Source: Zobellia nedashkovskayae
GTDB taxonomy: Bacteria; Bacteroidota; Bacteroidia; Flavobacteriales; Flavobacteriaceae
Reading direction: 5' to 3'
DNA length: 64,000 bases
NCBI RefSeq assembly: GCF_015330125.1
Contig: NZ_JADDXR010000002.1
Span: forward strand, 744,001-808,000
Made by a program: the position numbers and the translations under genes. Positions within the stretch are counted from its first letter, which is position 1; every line of letters begins with the position of its first letter. Below, one piece after another: positions 42,829 to 51,932 of this stretch. Below the pieces are notes generated by a model that was not told the origin of the DNA, searched no databases, and was given only the letters and a program-made list of their open reading frames with translations.

Positions 42829-44217
42829 ATGCAAAACGTACAAGATTACATTTCAAAAAACAAAGAAAGGTTCTTAGATGAACTCATACAATTATTGCGT
42901 ATTCCTTCTGTAAGTGCTGATTCTGCCTTCTCTCAAGACGTAATCGATACCTCAGAAGCAGTAAGGACTGCGCTAGAAAATGCAGGTTGTGACACGGTCG
43001 AAATTTGTGAGACCGATGGCTACCCAATTGTATACGGCGAAAAAATTATTGACCCTGCCCTACCCACGGTTCTGGTATATGGTCATTATGACGTTCAACC
43101 GGCAGATCCAATCAACCTTTGGAACTCGCCTCCGTTCGAGCCTGTTATCAAAAAAACAGAAATACATCCTGAAGGTGCCATTTTTGCCCGTGGTGCTTGT
43201 GACGATAAAGGTCAGATGTATATGCACGTAAAAGCGTTGGAATTTATGGTGAAAACCAATCAATTGCCCTGCAACGTAAAATTCATGATTGAAGGCGAAG
43301 AAGAAGTTGGTAGTAACAACCTAGCCGTTTTCGTGGCCAATAACCACAAAAAACTAGCTAATGATATCATCTTAATTTCCGATACTGGTATGATTGCGAA
43401 CGATGTTCCATCAATAACTACCGGTTTAAGAGGCCTTAGCTATGTAGAGGTAGAGGTTACTGGCCCAAATAGGGATTTACACTCTGGACTTTATGGTGGT
43501 GCCGTAGCGAACCCTATAAACGCTTTAACCAAAATGATCGCTTCGCTTCATGATGAAAACAATCATATTACCATTCCTGGGTTTTATGACAAAGTAGAAG
43601 ACCTCTCCCAAGAAGAACGGGCAGAGATGGCAAAGGCGCCCTTTAGTCTAGATGCATATCAAAAAGCGCTTAACATTACATCGGTAGACGGTGAAAAAGG
43701 TTATAGTACAAATGAACGTAACAGCATACGTCCTACCCTAGATGTAAACGGAATTTGGGGCGGATACACAGGAGAAGGCGCAAAAACGGTAATAGCCAGC
43801 AAAGCCTATGCAAAAATATCTATGCGTTTGGTTCCTAACCAAGATTGGCAAGATATCACACAGTTATTCAAAACTCATTTTGAAAGCATAGCGCCTAAAG
43901 GGGTTACCGTAAAAGTGACGCCCCATCATGGTGGACAAGGGTATGTTACACCTATTGACACCATTGGTTACAAAGCAGCGTCTAAAGCATACGAAATTAC
44001 ATTTGGTAAAAAACCCATTCCACAACGTAGTGGTGGCAGTATTCCTATTGTAGCGTTATTCGAAAAAGAATTGAATAGTAAAACTATTCTAATGGGCTTT
44101 GGCTTAGATAGCGATGCTATTCACTCACCAAATGAACATTTTGGAGTTTGGAACTACTTAAAAGGTATTGAGACCATACCTTATTTCTATCATCACTTTA
44201 CAGAAATGAGCAAGTAA
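42829..44217 (+). CDS. M20 family dipeptidase
   Basis: The 462-residue metallopeptidase has the M20 zinc-site motifs: GHYDVQPAD (first ligand His plus Asp), ARGACDDKGQ (bridging Asp), EGEEEVGS (catalytic Glu and ligand Glu), SDTG, and IHSPNEHFG with the last His. An inserted dimerisation domain (RDLHSGLYGG) is characteristic of the longer peptidase V/CNDP-like subgroup. It probably hydrolyses di- or tripeptides in the cytoplasm. It starts about 115 bp from the tRNA-Leu gene, on the opposite strand, and ends at a strong terminator. Confidence 0.93.
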   Translation: MQNVQDYISKNKERFLDELIQLLRIPSVSADSAFSQDVIDTSEAVRTALENAGCDTVEICETDGYPIVYGEKIIDPALPTVLVYGHYDVQPADPINLWNSPPFEPVIKKTEIHPEGAIFARGACDDKGQMYMHVKALEFMVKTNQLPCNVKFMIEGEEEVGSNNLAVFVANNHKKLANDIILISDTGMIANDVPSITTGLRGLSYVEVEVTGPNRDLHSGLYGGAVANPINALTKMIASLHDENNHITIPGFYDKVEDLSQEERAEMAKAPFSLDAYQKALNITSVDGEKGYSTNERNSIRPTLDVNGIWGGYTGEGAKTVIASKAYAKISMRLVPNQDWQDITQLFKTHFESIAPKGVTVKVTPHHGGQGYVTPIDTIGYKAASKAYEITFGKKPIPQRSGGSIPIVALFEKELNSKTILMGFGLDSDAIHSPNEHFGVWNYLKGIETIPYFYHHFTEMSK

Positions 44218-44220
44218 AAT

Positions 44221-44256
44221 AAAAAGGGGAATCAACTAAAACTGATTCCCCTTTTT
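44221..44256. terminator. Intrinsic terminator, bidirectional
   Basis: A fourteen-pair perfect stem (AAAAAGGGGAATCA with TGATTCCCCTTTTT) lies between the convergent dipeptidase and PhnA genes. Confidence 0.93.
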
Positions 44257-44258
44257 AT

Positions 44259-44837
44259 TTATATTTTTTTAACGTACTTGGTAATTATAACCGTCATAGT
44301 TGGTCCTACTTTACCTTCTATATATTCTGCATTCTCGCGGTCTAAAGAAATTCTTCGTACAGCCGTACCTTGCTTGGCAACTTGACTAGAACCTTTAATT
44401 TTCAGGTCTTTTACTAAAACAACACTATCTCCATTTTCTAGAATTACGCCGTTTACATCTCTGTGAATAATTTTATCAGCCTCTGCTAAACCTTCTCCTG
44501 TTGCTTTTGCCCAGTCCAAAACTTCTGGCTCTAAATACATCATTTCTAAAAGATCCTTAGGCCAACCTTCAGACTTTAATCTAGATAACATTCTCCAAGC
44601 TACAACTTTCACAGAGTCATACTCGCTCCACATGCTATCATTAAGACATCGCCAATGATTGGCATCCATTTGTTCTGAATCCTCAATTTGAGTACGACAA
44701 GTTTCACATGCTAAAATACTTGAATCTACTCCACTTATAGATACCGGCTCTACTTCAAAAACTTCTAAATTATTCGTTCCCGTACATAATTCGCAAGTGG
44801 AGCCACTACGTGCTTCCAAATCAGCTAATACACTCAT
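44259..44837 (-). CDS. PhnA domain protein
   Basis: The 192-residue protein has an N-terminal four-Cys zinc ribbon (CELC at 15-18, CETC at about 64-67) and a C-terminal PhnA domain with DVNGVILENGDSVVLVKDLKIKG. Despite the old name (alkylphosphonate uptake), PhnA proteins lie outside phosphonate metabolism in most genomes and their role is unsettled. No phosphonate genes are near. It is monocistronic. Confidence 0.9.
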   Translation of the reverse strand: MSVLADLEARSGSTCELCTGTNNLEVFEVEPVSISGVDSSILACETCRTQIEDSEQMDANHWRCLNDSMWSEYDSVKVVAWRMLSRLKSEGWPKDLLEMMYLEPEVLDWAKATGEGLAEADKIIHRDVNGVILENGDSVVLVKDLKIKGSSQVAKQGTAVRRISLDRENAEYIEGKVGPTMTVIITKYVKKI

Positions 44838-44893
44838 TATTCATTATTTTTATAATACAAATTTACATCTTTTAAGTGGGTCAATTGGACCTT

Positions 44894-44980
44894 TCCCCAA
44901 AGAATTGGGGGCGGGCTATACATTACAAGTACGCTTTGCTAAAAAGCAAATGCGGGCTTTTCATTACTATCCCTAAGGCA
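44894..44980. repeat. Degenerate intergenic repeat with hairpins
   Basis: CCCCAA...TTGGGG, then a 'GCGGGCTATacattac' segment, a TTTGCT/AGCAAA hairpin, and a second 'GCGGGCTTTTcattac' segment ending in TATCCCTAAGG. This resembles a dispersed intergenic repeat that I associate with Bacteroidota genomes. No coding potential is seen. Confidence 0.4.
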
Positions 44981-44996
44981 AAAAAACAAAAATTAC

Positions 44997-45058
44997 TCTA
45001 CATTTGTAGAATCAATATATATATTCTATGTTTGTAGAACATACTCTAAACTTGTAGA
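44997..45058. promoter_or_regulatory. Three operator-like palindromes for the BlaI-type repressor
   Basis: TCTACATTTGTAGA (44997-45010), TTCTATGTTTGTAGAA (45024-45039) and TCTAAACTTGTAGA (45045-45058) share the frame TCTA-n6-TAGA. The last ends two bases before the repressor ATG. BlaI/MecI operators are TACA/TGTA-type palindromes, so autoregulation is strongly suggested. Centres are 28 and 20 bp apart. Confidence 0.75.
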
Positions 45059-45060
45059 AA

Positions 45061-45426
45061 ATGCAGTTATCCAAATCGGAAGAAGAATTAATGAATATTC
45101 TATGGAAGCAAAAAAAGGCGTTCATGAAAGATTTACTCGATGCTTACCCAGAGCCAAAACCCGCTACGACCACTGTTGCCACATTATTAAAAAGAATGGC
45201 CGACAAGAAGTTTATTGACTATAAAAGCTTTGGTAGAAGTAGAGAATACTATCCGCTGGTAAAAAAGAAAGATTACTTCTCTAAACACGTTAACGGACTC
45301 ATTAAAAACTTTTTCAATGATAGTGCCAGTCAGTTCGCATCATTTTTCACTCAAGAAACCAATTTAAGTAAAGCTGAATTGGAAGATTTAAAAAAATTAA
45401 TAGATAGTGAAATCTTAAAGAAATAG
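45061..45426 (+). CDS. BlaI/MecI/CopY family transcriptional repressor (first copy)
   Basis: The 121-residue protein is a winged-helix repressor: an N-terminal MQLSKSEEELMNILWKQKK, then TTVATLLKRMADKKFIDY, then REYYPLVKKKDY and a helical dimerisation tail. In the BlaI/BlaR1 paradigm the partner M56 metalloprotease inactivates it upon signal. The partner gene begins two bases after its stop. Upstream lie three matching palindromes. The inducing signal in Bacteroidota is generally unknown and need not be a beta-lactam; no beta-lactamase gene is adjacent. Confidence 0.93.
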   Translation: MQLSKSEEELMNILWKQKKAFMKDLLDAYPEPKPATTTVATLLKRMADKKFIDYKSFGRSREYYPLVKKKDYFSKHVNGLIKNFFNDSASQFASFFTQETNLSKAELEDLKKLIDSEILKK

Positions 45427-45428
45427 TC

Positions 45429-47222
45429 ATGATCTTATTCCTTATAAAATCTGCTGCCTGTATGGCCATATTTCTAACCTTCTACAAATTATTGTTAGAA
45501 AAGGAAAGTATGCACACTTTCAAAAGGTTTTATCTTTTAGGTGCATTGTTCATTTCTTTCATAATACCGAGTATTGTTTTTACCGAAGTTGTTGCCGCAA
45601 CACCCATAAATGTATCTATAGAAACACAAAATATAGAATTCATAGAGGATGCTCAGATTACACAACCCATTGCAACCGATTCAAAATTCAATTGGGAATT
45701 AGCATTATGGTCAGTTTATGGTATAGGAGTCCTAGGTTTCGGATTTCGATTTTTTCGTCACCTCTTTCAAATTGGATTACGAATTCGTAAAAACCCAAAA
45801 CTAAAAACAAATTTCAGTGTAAAAGTACTTCTAAAAGAGCAGTTACCTCCACACACTTTTTTCAGTTATATATTCTTGAACAGGCAAAAGTATGAGGCTA
45901 AAATAATTCCTAATGAGGTACTACTTCATGAGGAAACCCATGCGAAACAAAAACACAGTATAGATGTGTTATTAATCGAATTTCTACAGGTTATATTCTG
46001 GTTCAACCCCCTTACCTATCTCTTCAAAAAGTCAATTAAACTTAATCATGAATTTCTGGCAGATAGTGCTGTAATTATAAATAGTAAAGACCCTATTCAA
46101 TATCAAAACACGTTATTATCGTACTTATCAAACGATAGTTTTAATCATTATCAGTCGGCTGGCATTGCGAATGCCATTAATTATTCATCAATCAAAAAAC
46201 GTTTTAAAATCATGAAAAAACAAACATCAAAAAAAGGGATTGTATTAAGATGTACATTACTTCTACCCTTACTCGCAATTTTACTATTTGGTTTTAGCGA
46301 AACCAAAACTATCATCCAAAATGAAAATGCTGCAAGTAAAATAATTATGACGGATTCGGAGAAAAATCCAGAAATTGAAAAATATAATGCCCTTGCCAAA
46401 AAATACAATGCGATACCTATTGAAAAAAGGGTCATCCCATTAAAGGATTTGTACATATTGGAAACTATCTACCGTAATATGAGCAAAGCTCAAAAAGAAG
46501 AGGCTCATCCTTTTCCTGAATGCTTGCCAAAGAAGAACCAAGATGGCGCAACGAAAAAGCAAATTACATCTTATAATTATTTGGCGAAAAAATATAATAC
46601 CATGATGGACAATGGCGCAAACGTTCACATCGTAAAATCTGATGTAGACCAGTTAAATCGTATCTACGGATTAATGTCTGCTAAACAAAAAGAGAATGGA
46701 GAGCCGTTCCCAGATTTTCCAGAGCCACCAGCAATACCCGAAGCTCCTCACGTATCAAAAGATGAAAAAAGCAATATTCCTCATCCACAAACACCAAATA
46801 CGAAAATAGAATCATCATTAAATTTTCCTGCACCTCCTCGCTCACCCCATGCGCCAAAAACACTAAACACAACTAATTATGCCAATAAACAATTAAAAGA
46901 AATCATTGAAAATCAAGACCCATATGATCATTTAAACCTCGATGCAAAGGCTATAAACGGAATTCCTTCAAACACCCACACCTTTTATTCTAAACCTAGC
47001 AGTCCGGTCGCACCACCATCACCTCCTACTCCGGCATCCCCATTAGATTATGCCATTGATATGGCAAAAAAAGGAGCAACATTCTTCTATGAAGGCAAAA
47101 AGGTTTCGTCTAATAAAGCCATTGACCTACTAAAGAAAAACAAAGAGTTAAATATAGAATCTAGAGAGAAAAATGGCAAAGCAGAAGTACGAATTACCAA
47201 AGAACCTGTAACAATAAGATAA
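45429..47222 (+). CDS. M56 family (BlaR1-like) metallopeptidase (first copy)
   Basis: The 597-residue protein has four hydrophobic segments in the first 310 residues and the zinc motif HEETH at about residues 160-164, with WFNPL after it. This is the BlaR1/MecR1 peptidase domain. The C-terminal half is periplasmic and unusual. Two copies of a YNxLAKKYN...IYxxMSxxQKE...PFP unit (about residues 320-360 and 382-430) are followed by a Pro-rich region with several short 'PAPP/PSPP' stretches and a small terminal domain. No penicillin-binding sensor domain is present, so the ligand is not a beta-lactam by this evidence. It is cotranscribed with the repressor. Confidence 0.88.
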   Translation: MILFLIKSAACMAIFLTFYKLLLEKESMHTFKRFYLLGALFISFIIPSIVFTEVVAATPINVSIETQNIEFIEDAQITQPIATDSKFNWELALWSVYGIGVLGFGFRFFRHLFQIGLRIRKNPKLKTNFSVKVLLKEQLPPHTFFSYIFLNRQKYEAKIIPNEVLLHEETHAKQKHSIDVLLIEFLQVIFWFNPLTYLFKKSIKLNHEFLADSAVIINSKDPIQYQNTLLSYLSNDSFNHYQSAGIANAINYSSIKKRFKIMKKQTSKKGIVLRCTLLLPLLAILLFGFSETKTIIQNENAASKIIMTDSEKNPEIEKYNALAKKYNAIPIEKRVIPLKDLYILETIYRNMSKAQKEEAHPFPECLPKKNQDGATKKQITSYNYLAKKYNTMMDNGANVHIVKSDVDQLNRIYGLMSAKQKENGEPFPDFPEPPAIPEAPHVSKDEKSNIPHPQTPNTKIESSLNFPAPPRSPHAPKTLNTTNYANKQLKEIIENQDPYDHLNLDAKAINGIPSNTHTFYSKPSSPVAPPSPPTPASPLDYAIDMAKKGATFFYEGKKVSSNKAIDLLKKNKELNIESREKNGKAEVRITKEPVTIR

Positions 47223-47243
47223 CCACAACGTCAAACATATGTT

Positions 47244-47266
47244 AAAGCCCTCTTTTCGAGGGCTTT
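47244..47266 (+). terminator. Intrinsic terminator of the first BlaI/M56 operon
   Basis: AAAGCCCTC pairs with GAGGGCTTT, followed by T residues, 22 bp after the M56 stop codon. Confidence 0.88.
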
Positions 47267-47359
47267 TTCATTACCAAAAGTGAAATAGTTACGTTCACCC
47301 AGTATACATCATCATCAACATGCCAGCCGTATGGATGGTCAAAAAACAAATCATTAATC

Positions 47360-48460
47360 ATGATACAAAACTTCTTTATTCTCTGCTCGGGGGCGGACAG
47401 CTCCATTTTAAAAACCTGTTCACAAGGGGAACAGAACAAATACGCCGGTATTGGCGCAACCGTATTCTTTACGGCTCTCATGGCATTTATTGCCAGTAGC
47501 TACGCCCTTTATACTGTTTTTGACAATATATACACGGCTACTTTCTTTGGTTTCATTTGGGGGCTTTTGATTTTTAACCTAGACCGTTTTATTGTCTCCA
47601 CCATTAAAAAGAGAAACAATTTTGGTCAAGAATTTTTACAAGCTACTCCACGTATAATTCTCGCAGTCATAATTGCCATAGTAATTTCAAAACCCTTGGA
47701 AATGAAAATTTTCGAGAAAGAAATAAATCAAGTATTGTTGGAGCAAAAGAATGAAATGACGTTGGCCAACAAAGAACAGTTGGCCTTACAGTACATGCCA
47801 AACATAGAAAAACTGAATGCAGATATCGGTATTTTAAAAAGTGAAATCACTACCAAAGAAGCTGAAACCAATGCGCTATACAGCACATACATTACAGAAG
47901 CGGAAGGTACTTCAGGAACTCTAAAACTGGGCAAAGGTCCCGTTTACGAAGAAAAACGCGAAAAGCATGATGCTGCCTTGGCCGAACTTCAACAATTAAA
48001 AGAGAGTTATAGTCAAAAAATAACCGCCATAGAAAATGAGATTGCAACCTTAAATACCGAGTATGCAAATGTGGTTAAAACTTCCCAACCTCTAATAGAT
48101 GGTTTTGACGGACTTATGGCACGCATAAATGCGTTGAACGAGCTGCCTTGGTGGCCCTCTTTCTTTATATTTCTATTGTTTTTAGCAATTGAAACCTCAC
48201 CGATCATCGCTAAACTTTTATCACCAAAAGGTACTTATGATATTAAGCTAGAGGAAGAAGAAAGTATGGTCAATACTTGGGCGCGACAAAAAATACAGCA
48301 ACGCGAACAAATTCTGTTAGCAGACACGGCATTGAACGAAAAGATTTATAATGAGATAAAAAGAGAAGAAGAGGTATACGCCTATAAAAAGAAAAAAACA
48401 GAAGAACTATTAAAACTTCAAGCCGATGCTTTTCGTGATATCCAAGTGAAGCAATTGTAA
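47360..48460 (+). CDS. DUF4407 family membrane protein
   Basis: The 366-residue protein has three hydrophobic segments near the N-terminus (about 30-50, 58-75 and 90-108). A long charged coiled-coil region (about 115-235) follows, then a fourth membrane segment (WWPSFFIFLLFLAIETSPI) and a charged helical tail. The FNLDRFIVSTIKK stretch after helix 2 is typical of DUF4407. The function is unknown; the topology suggests a scaffold or tether. It is convergent with the HPt gene and only nine bases from it. Confidence 0.85.
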   Translation: MIQNFFILCSGADSSILKTCSQGEQNKYAGIGATVFFTALMAFIASSYALYTVFDNIYTATFFGFIWGLLIFNLDRFIVSTIKKRNNFGQEFLQATPRIILAVIIAIVISKPLEMKIFEKEINQVLLEQKNEMTLANKEQLALQYMPNIEKLNADIGILKSEITTKEAETNALYSTYITEAEGTSGTLKLGKGPVYEEKREKHDAALAELQQLKESYSQKITAIENEIATLNTEYANVVKTSQPLIDGFDGLMARINALNELPWWPSFFIFLLFLAIETSPIIAKLLSPKGTYDIKLEEEESMVNTWARQKIQQREQILLADTALNEKIYNEIKREEEVYAYKKKKTEELLKLQADAFRDIQVKQL

Positions 48461-48468
48461 GAAACTTA

Positions 48469-48816
48469 CTAATCTAGTAGGTCTAGAAAGACATTTATCC
48501 TTTTTAAAATCTTCTTAAAGTCTTCGTCAAGACTGGCATCTCCTGCATGTAAACGTTCTTTGTGCTCTTCAGCAAAAACAAATGTTTTTTTCATACCTAG
48601 GACACTGATCTTGTACTTTAACTTGTGAACGATTTCTGCTGCGGCTCGGGGTTCGTCCAATTTTATATGATAGAGGTATTTGCCAAGGTCCCAAGAAAAT
48701 TCAGATTTAAGAAGGGTTACGAACTTTTTTTCGAATTCAGCATCACGAGCCCCTACGAGGTTTTCCACGTAGTTTAAGCTTGGTCTTTCCCCTTTGTAAC
48801 TATCAAAATCCTTCAT
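48469..48816 (-). CDS. Free-standing histidine phosphotransfer (HPt) protein
   Basis: The 115-residue helical protein carries AAEIVHKLKYKISVLGM, which matches the HPt consensus around the phosphorylatable His (aHxLK...lG). No other domain is fused. It can pass phosphate between a hybrid kinase receiver and a separate response regulator. No kinase is adjacent. The hybrid kinase at 14312 in this window lacks an HPt and is a possible partner, though nothing besides that ties them together. Confidence 0.8.
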   Translation of the reverse strand: MKDFDSYKGERPSLNYVENLVGARDAEFEKKFVTLLKSEFSWDLGKYLYHIKLDEPRAAAEIVHKLKYKISVLGMKKTFVFAEEHKERLHAGDASLDEDFKKILKRINVFLDLLD

Positions 48817-49004
48817 AAAAATCCGCCTCTATTTAAGCTTACCTGTTCGTAATTCAGAGCAAATAAAGGTAAGAATTATAGTACCGGTATTTTTTTGTTT
48901 GTTGTGAAACAGTCAAAAGAATACATCATCGGCTAATAAAAAGATGTTTGTTTTTAAAAAAGCTTTAAATTATCGTCAAAGTATCAGATTATGTGCGGAT
49001 TGCC

Positions 49005-50828
49005 TTAGCGTTTTATCAGAACAATCCAGTCTTGTTCTTTGTCTCCGGGAGGTGTGCCAAAATCAATTTTACTACCCCCTTTTAATTTTAAAACAGAGCC
49101 CGGTTGTAGGCTTCCGCCATTGAGTGGATCAAACCAACTTACTGTAAAATCACCTTCGGTTTCACTTAAATCTATACTATAGTTGCCTTTCTCCGGTAAA
49201 TAAACCGCATAGACCTCACCTTCTTTCCTGTAACAATATGCCTCTTTAGAATTTATTAAACTATGTTGGGCCTGCATTTCCCAGTATGGTAAATTCTCCT
49301 GAAAAAAGTCTAAAGCATGTTTGGTAATTTCCCATAAGCGGTCTCTGCTACGCCAATCTTCGGCATTAAGGTCATGATACGTATTATTCGCTCCAAAATA
49401 CCACTCCACACCTGCGGCACCGGATAGCAAAGTTCCCCAAAGTACATAACGGCGTAATGAATCATGATTACCATCTAATGAATCCGAACGCGCTCCGGTG
49501 TGCCACATGCCTATCTCATCCATAGTAATCATCCATTCATGACCTGCTTTGCTTGCTTTTGTCTTCCAAGTTTCCACTACCTCTGCAGCTCCTTCTCGTT
49601 TGTCCACCTGTAAAGAAATACCATCCAAATCCTTAAAACCGACAATTGAATCCAAAATATTAGCGCGAGCCGGTTCATGGCTATGGGTATGCAAAAGTAC
49701 AGGATGGTTATAAGGATCTATTTTTTTAAGAAAAGAAGTCATTGCTCTACGCTGTGCGTCATTCTGGGAAACAGGTGTAAATTCTGCATAGCCGTTCTCT
49801 TCTCCTAAATTAAAATTCATGGCCAAATGATGCCCAAAACGCGCCATAAGCTCACGGAGATACAATTGGCGCATAGAGCCTGTATCACCTTTATCCAACA
49901 TGGTTTCGTTCTCCGTTTCCTGCAGTACCATATGTAACAATATGCCCTTTGCCTGCATATGGTTAAAAACTATTTCCCATTGCTCTAATTTACTAACATC
50001 AAAACGGGTAAAATCATCAGGATCGGCGTAAGGCCAGACATCTTTTCCATCGCCAAGAATATTTAACGTTAAAAAGTAGGCTACGTTCATCCCCTTTGAG
50101 GATAAATAGTTTAACGCACCAATTAGCGCCTTCCCTTTGCCTTCTTTCCAAGTTGGATCACCATTGTTCCAATCTTCTAAATGGGGCGCGTAACGATGTA
50201 GCTGTTCATTTGTCTTGGCTTCTCCTTTACTCTCCGAACTTTGCATACGGTAGGTACCATCAAAATCTTCATAGCCTAAAAGATTTTCAGGACTATCTGC
50301 ACCCCCTTTTATCCAATACTCACCAGAATCTTGAAATCGGAAATATCCTTTTGAATTCACCAAACGCCCTTTTCCCCTAAAATCTGGACTTTTCTTATCC
50401 GATGCCACTACATTAAACTTACCCATGGCATTGGTTATACTTATCTCTTCACCCTGTAACTTATCATTAGAAAGCGCGATGGAATCTCCATGTTGCAGAG
50501 TTGCCGAATAGCTCCACTCCCCCATTTCACTTGGAGAAAAACGAACTTGCCAAATTTTACCTTTTTCAGCACTACTCTCTGCAGCATCACCGTCAGCAGC
50601 ATAAAAGCCACGAACTTCATACGTTTTATCACCATTAGTAAACTCAACGTTTAAACGATAGTTTAAAAACGGATTATCATCTGCTTTTTCCGATGTTTCA
50701 GGGCCTTCAAAGGATAAAGTGACTGTATGCCACCTTTGGTATTCCGTTAGCTTTTCCTCCTTCTTTTTTTCTGTACATGAAATCAGGAGAAAAGTGCACG
50801 CAATAAGGTATAGAAAATGTTTTTTCAA
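49005..50828 (-). CDS. DUF5060 domain glycoside hydrolase-like lipoprotein
   Basis: The 607-residue protein has a lipoprotein signal (lipobox LISC at residues 15-18). A DUF5060 N-terminal beta-sandwich (about 30-135, WHTVTLSFEGPET) follows. A TIM-barrel glycosidase-like core (about 160-500) is recognisable from GMNVAYFLTLNIL, EENGYAEF and WMITMDEIGMWH. The C-terminal 90 residues form the collagen-binding-type beta domain (SIDLSETEGDFTVSWFDP). Relatives act on plant or algal polysaccharides, including apiosidases. It stands alone, with no SusC/SusD pair nearby, so the substrate is open. Confidence 0.82.
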   Translation of the reverse strand: MKKHFLYLIACTFLLISCTEKKKEEKLTEYQRWHTVTLSFEGPETSEKADDNPFLNYRLNVEFTNGDKTYEVRGFYAADGDAAESSAEKGKIWQVRFSPSEMGEWSYSATLQHGDSIALSNDKLQGEEISITNAMGKFNVVASDKKSPDFRGKGRLVNSKGYFRFQDSGEYWIKGGADSPENLLGYEDFDGTYRMQSSESKGEAKTNEQLHRYAPHLEDWNNGDPTWKEGKGKALIGALNYLSSKGMNVAYFLTLNILGDGKDVWPYADPDDFTRFDVSKLEQWEIVFNHMQAKGILLHMVLQETENETMLDKGDTGSMRQLYLRELMARFGHHLAMNFNLGEENGYAEFTPVSQNDAQRRAMTSFLKKIDPYNHPVLLHTHSHEPARANILDSIVGFKDLDGISLQVDKREGAAEVVETWKTKASKAGHEWMITMDEIGMWHTGARSDSLDGNHDSLRRYVLWGTLLSGAAGVEWYFGANNTYHDLNAEDWRSRDRLWEITKHALDFFQENLPYWEMQAQHSLINSKEAYCYRKEGEVYAVYLPEKGNYSIDLSETEGDFTVSWFDPLNGGSLQPGSVLKLKGGSKIDFGTPPGDKEQDWIVLIKR

Positions 50829-50905
50829 GTTGAAGTGGTTTTAATCAATTAATACTTAAAAATAGTCAAATGGAGGAAAGTTCTACTACGTAGATACAAA
50901 TTTAA

Positions 50906-51907
50906 CTAGTTGCCCCATATCCGAAGCCACAGTGCATTTAGCAACCGTTTGGCATCTACTCGGTTTTTTGGCATTTCATGAACTGCAAGTCCATTTTCAG
51001 TTGGCTGAAGTTCATAAGTAAAGGCAAATTGCGTCTCATTAGGGTCTAGACTTATAAGTCCAAAACGAAGGTCATTAAAGAACAGTTTGCCATCCTTTTT
51101 AGAAATGGTATACCAACCTTCCGTAATACCAATGAGCCGTTTTACCTTATCTTCAGATTTTAGATCACCCAAAAGTTGATGGTTTTTAGGATAGGATATA
51201 AACTTGATTTCCTCCGTATCAAAAAAAGAATAATTCCCTATTAAATACGCATCGCCAGCATCTACATTAGCAGTCCATAAAATGGTATTGAACGGTGCGG
51301 GACGGGTATCTATATTTTCATAGTTTACACCATGTATTTCTAAACTATGAACGAACTCTCCGTAAGCAAAATACTTTAGAATTAAAGAGGTTACCAAATA
51401 CGCCGTACTCACCGTTAACCCTAATCTGTTGTATCTTTTTCTTTTTGGCGATGTTTTTGGCTGGCGCATGGCCATAATCAAAAAAACAATAAAAGGTACC
51501 GTATACAAAGGGTCGATGACAAAAATACTCTGAAACGCCAATCGGATTTTAAGAGGCCAGAATAATTGAGTTCCCCAAGTGGTAAACGTATCAAGAATCG
51601 GATGCGTAAAAAGCCCCCAAAACATTAACCAAGACCAATCTTTAAAAGTGGCCTCGCTCTTTCTTTCTATTTTTGAAATAAGCCAACCAAATATTGGAGC
51701 GAATAGTATGGAGAAGAAAATGGAATGACTAAAACCCCGATGCATCTCTGTTGCTGTAACAGTATCAAAAAAGAAACGCGCTATAACATCCAAGTCAGGA
51801 ATAGTACCTGCAATAGCCCCATACAGCATGGCTTTGTTACCTACCTTCTTTCCTAAAACGGCTTCACCAACAGCAGCGCCTAAAACTATTTGAGTTAACG
51901 AATCCAT
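50906..51907 (-). CDS. YdjM/LexA-binding family inner-membrane metal-dependent hydrolase
   Basis: The 333-residue protein starts MDSLTQIVLGAAVGEAVLG and contains PDLDV, HRGFSHSIFF and HPILDTFTTWGTQLFWP. These are the conserved His/Asp-bearing motifs of the DUF457/YdjM family, with four or five membrane segments. A soluble C-terminal portion of about 150 residues follows. The family is annotated as metal-dependent hydrolase by similarity; the substrate is not established. It is 26 bp downstream of the MutS-like ATPase gene on the same strand. Confidence 0.88.
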   Translation of the reverse strand: MDSLTQIVLGAAVGEAVLGKKVGNKAMLYGAIAGTIPDLDVIARFFFDTVTATEMHRGFSHSIFFSILFAPIFGWLISKIERKSEATFKDWSWLMFWGLFTHPILDTFTTWGTQLFWPLKIRLAFQSIFVIDPLYTVPFIVFLIMAMRQPKTSPKRKRYNRLGLTVSTAYLVTSLILKYFAYGEFVHSLEIHGVNYENIDTRPAPFNTILWTANVDAGDAYLIGNYSFFDTEEIKFISYPKNHQLLGDLKSEDKVKRLIGITEGWYTISKKDGKLFFNDLRFGLISLDPNETQFAFTYELQPTENGLAVHEMPKNRVDAKRLLNALWLRIWGN

Positions 51908-51932
51908 TTATTGACTATCGTTTGTACTATTC

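Noticed and set aside
42595..42877. Open frames on both strands across the tRNA-Leu gene (about 82-83 codons)
   Set aside because: They are translations of the tRNA and its flanks. This is a familiar artefact, and no coding pattern is present.
45429..47222. BlaR1-like protein as a beta-lactam resistance sensor
   Set aside because: No penicillin-binding sensor domain and no beta-lactamase gene nearby; only the peptidase domain is shared.
47242..47481. Minus-strand open frame of 79 codons after the first M56 gene
   Set aside because: It overlaps a terminator hairpin and the start of DUF4407 in antisense, and has no recognisable protein features.
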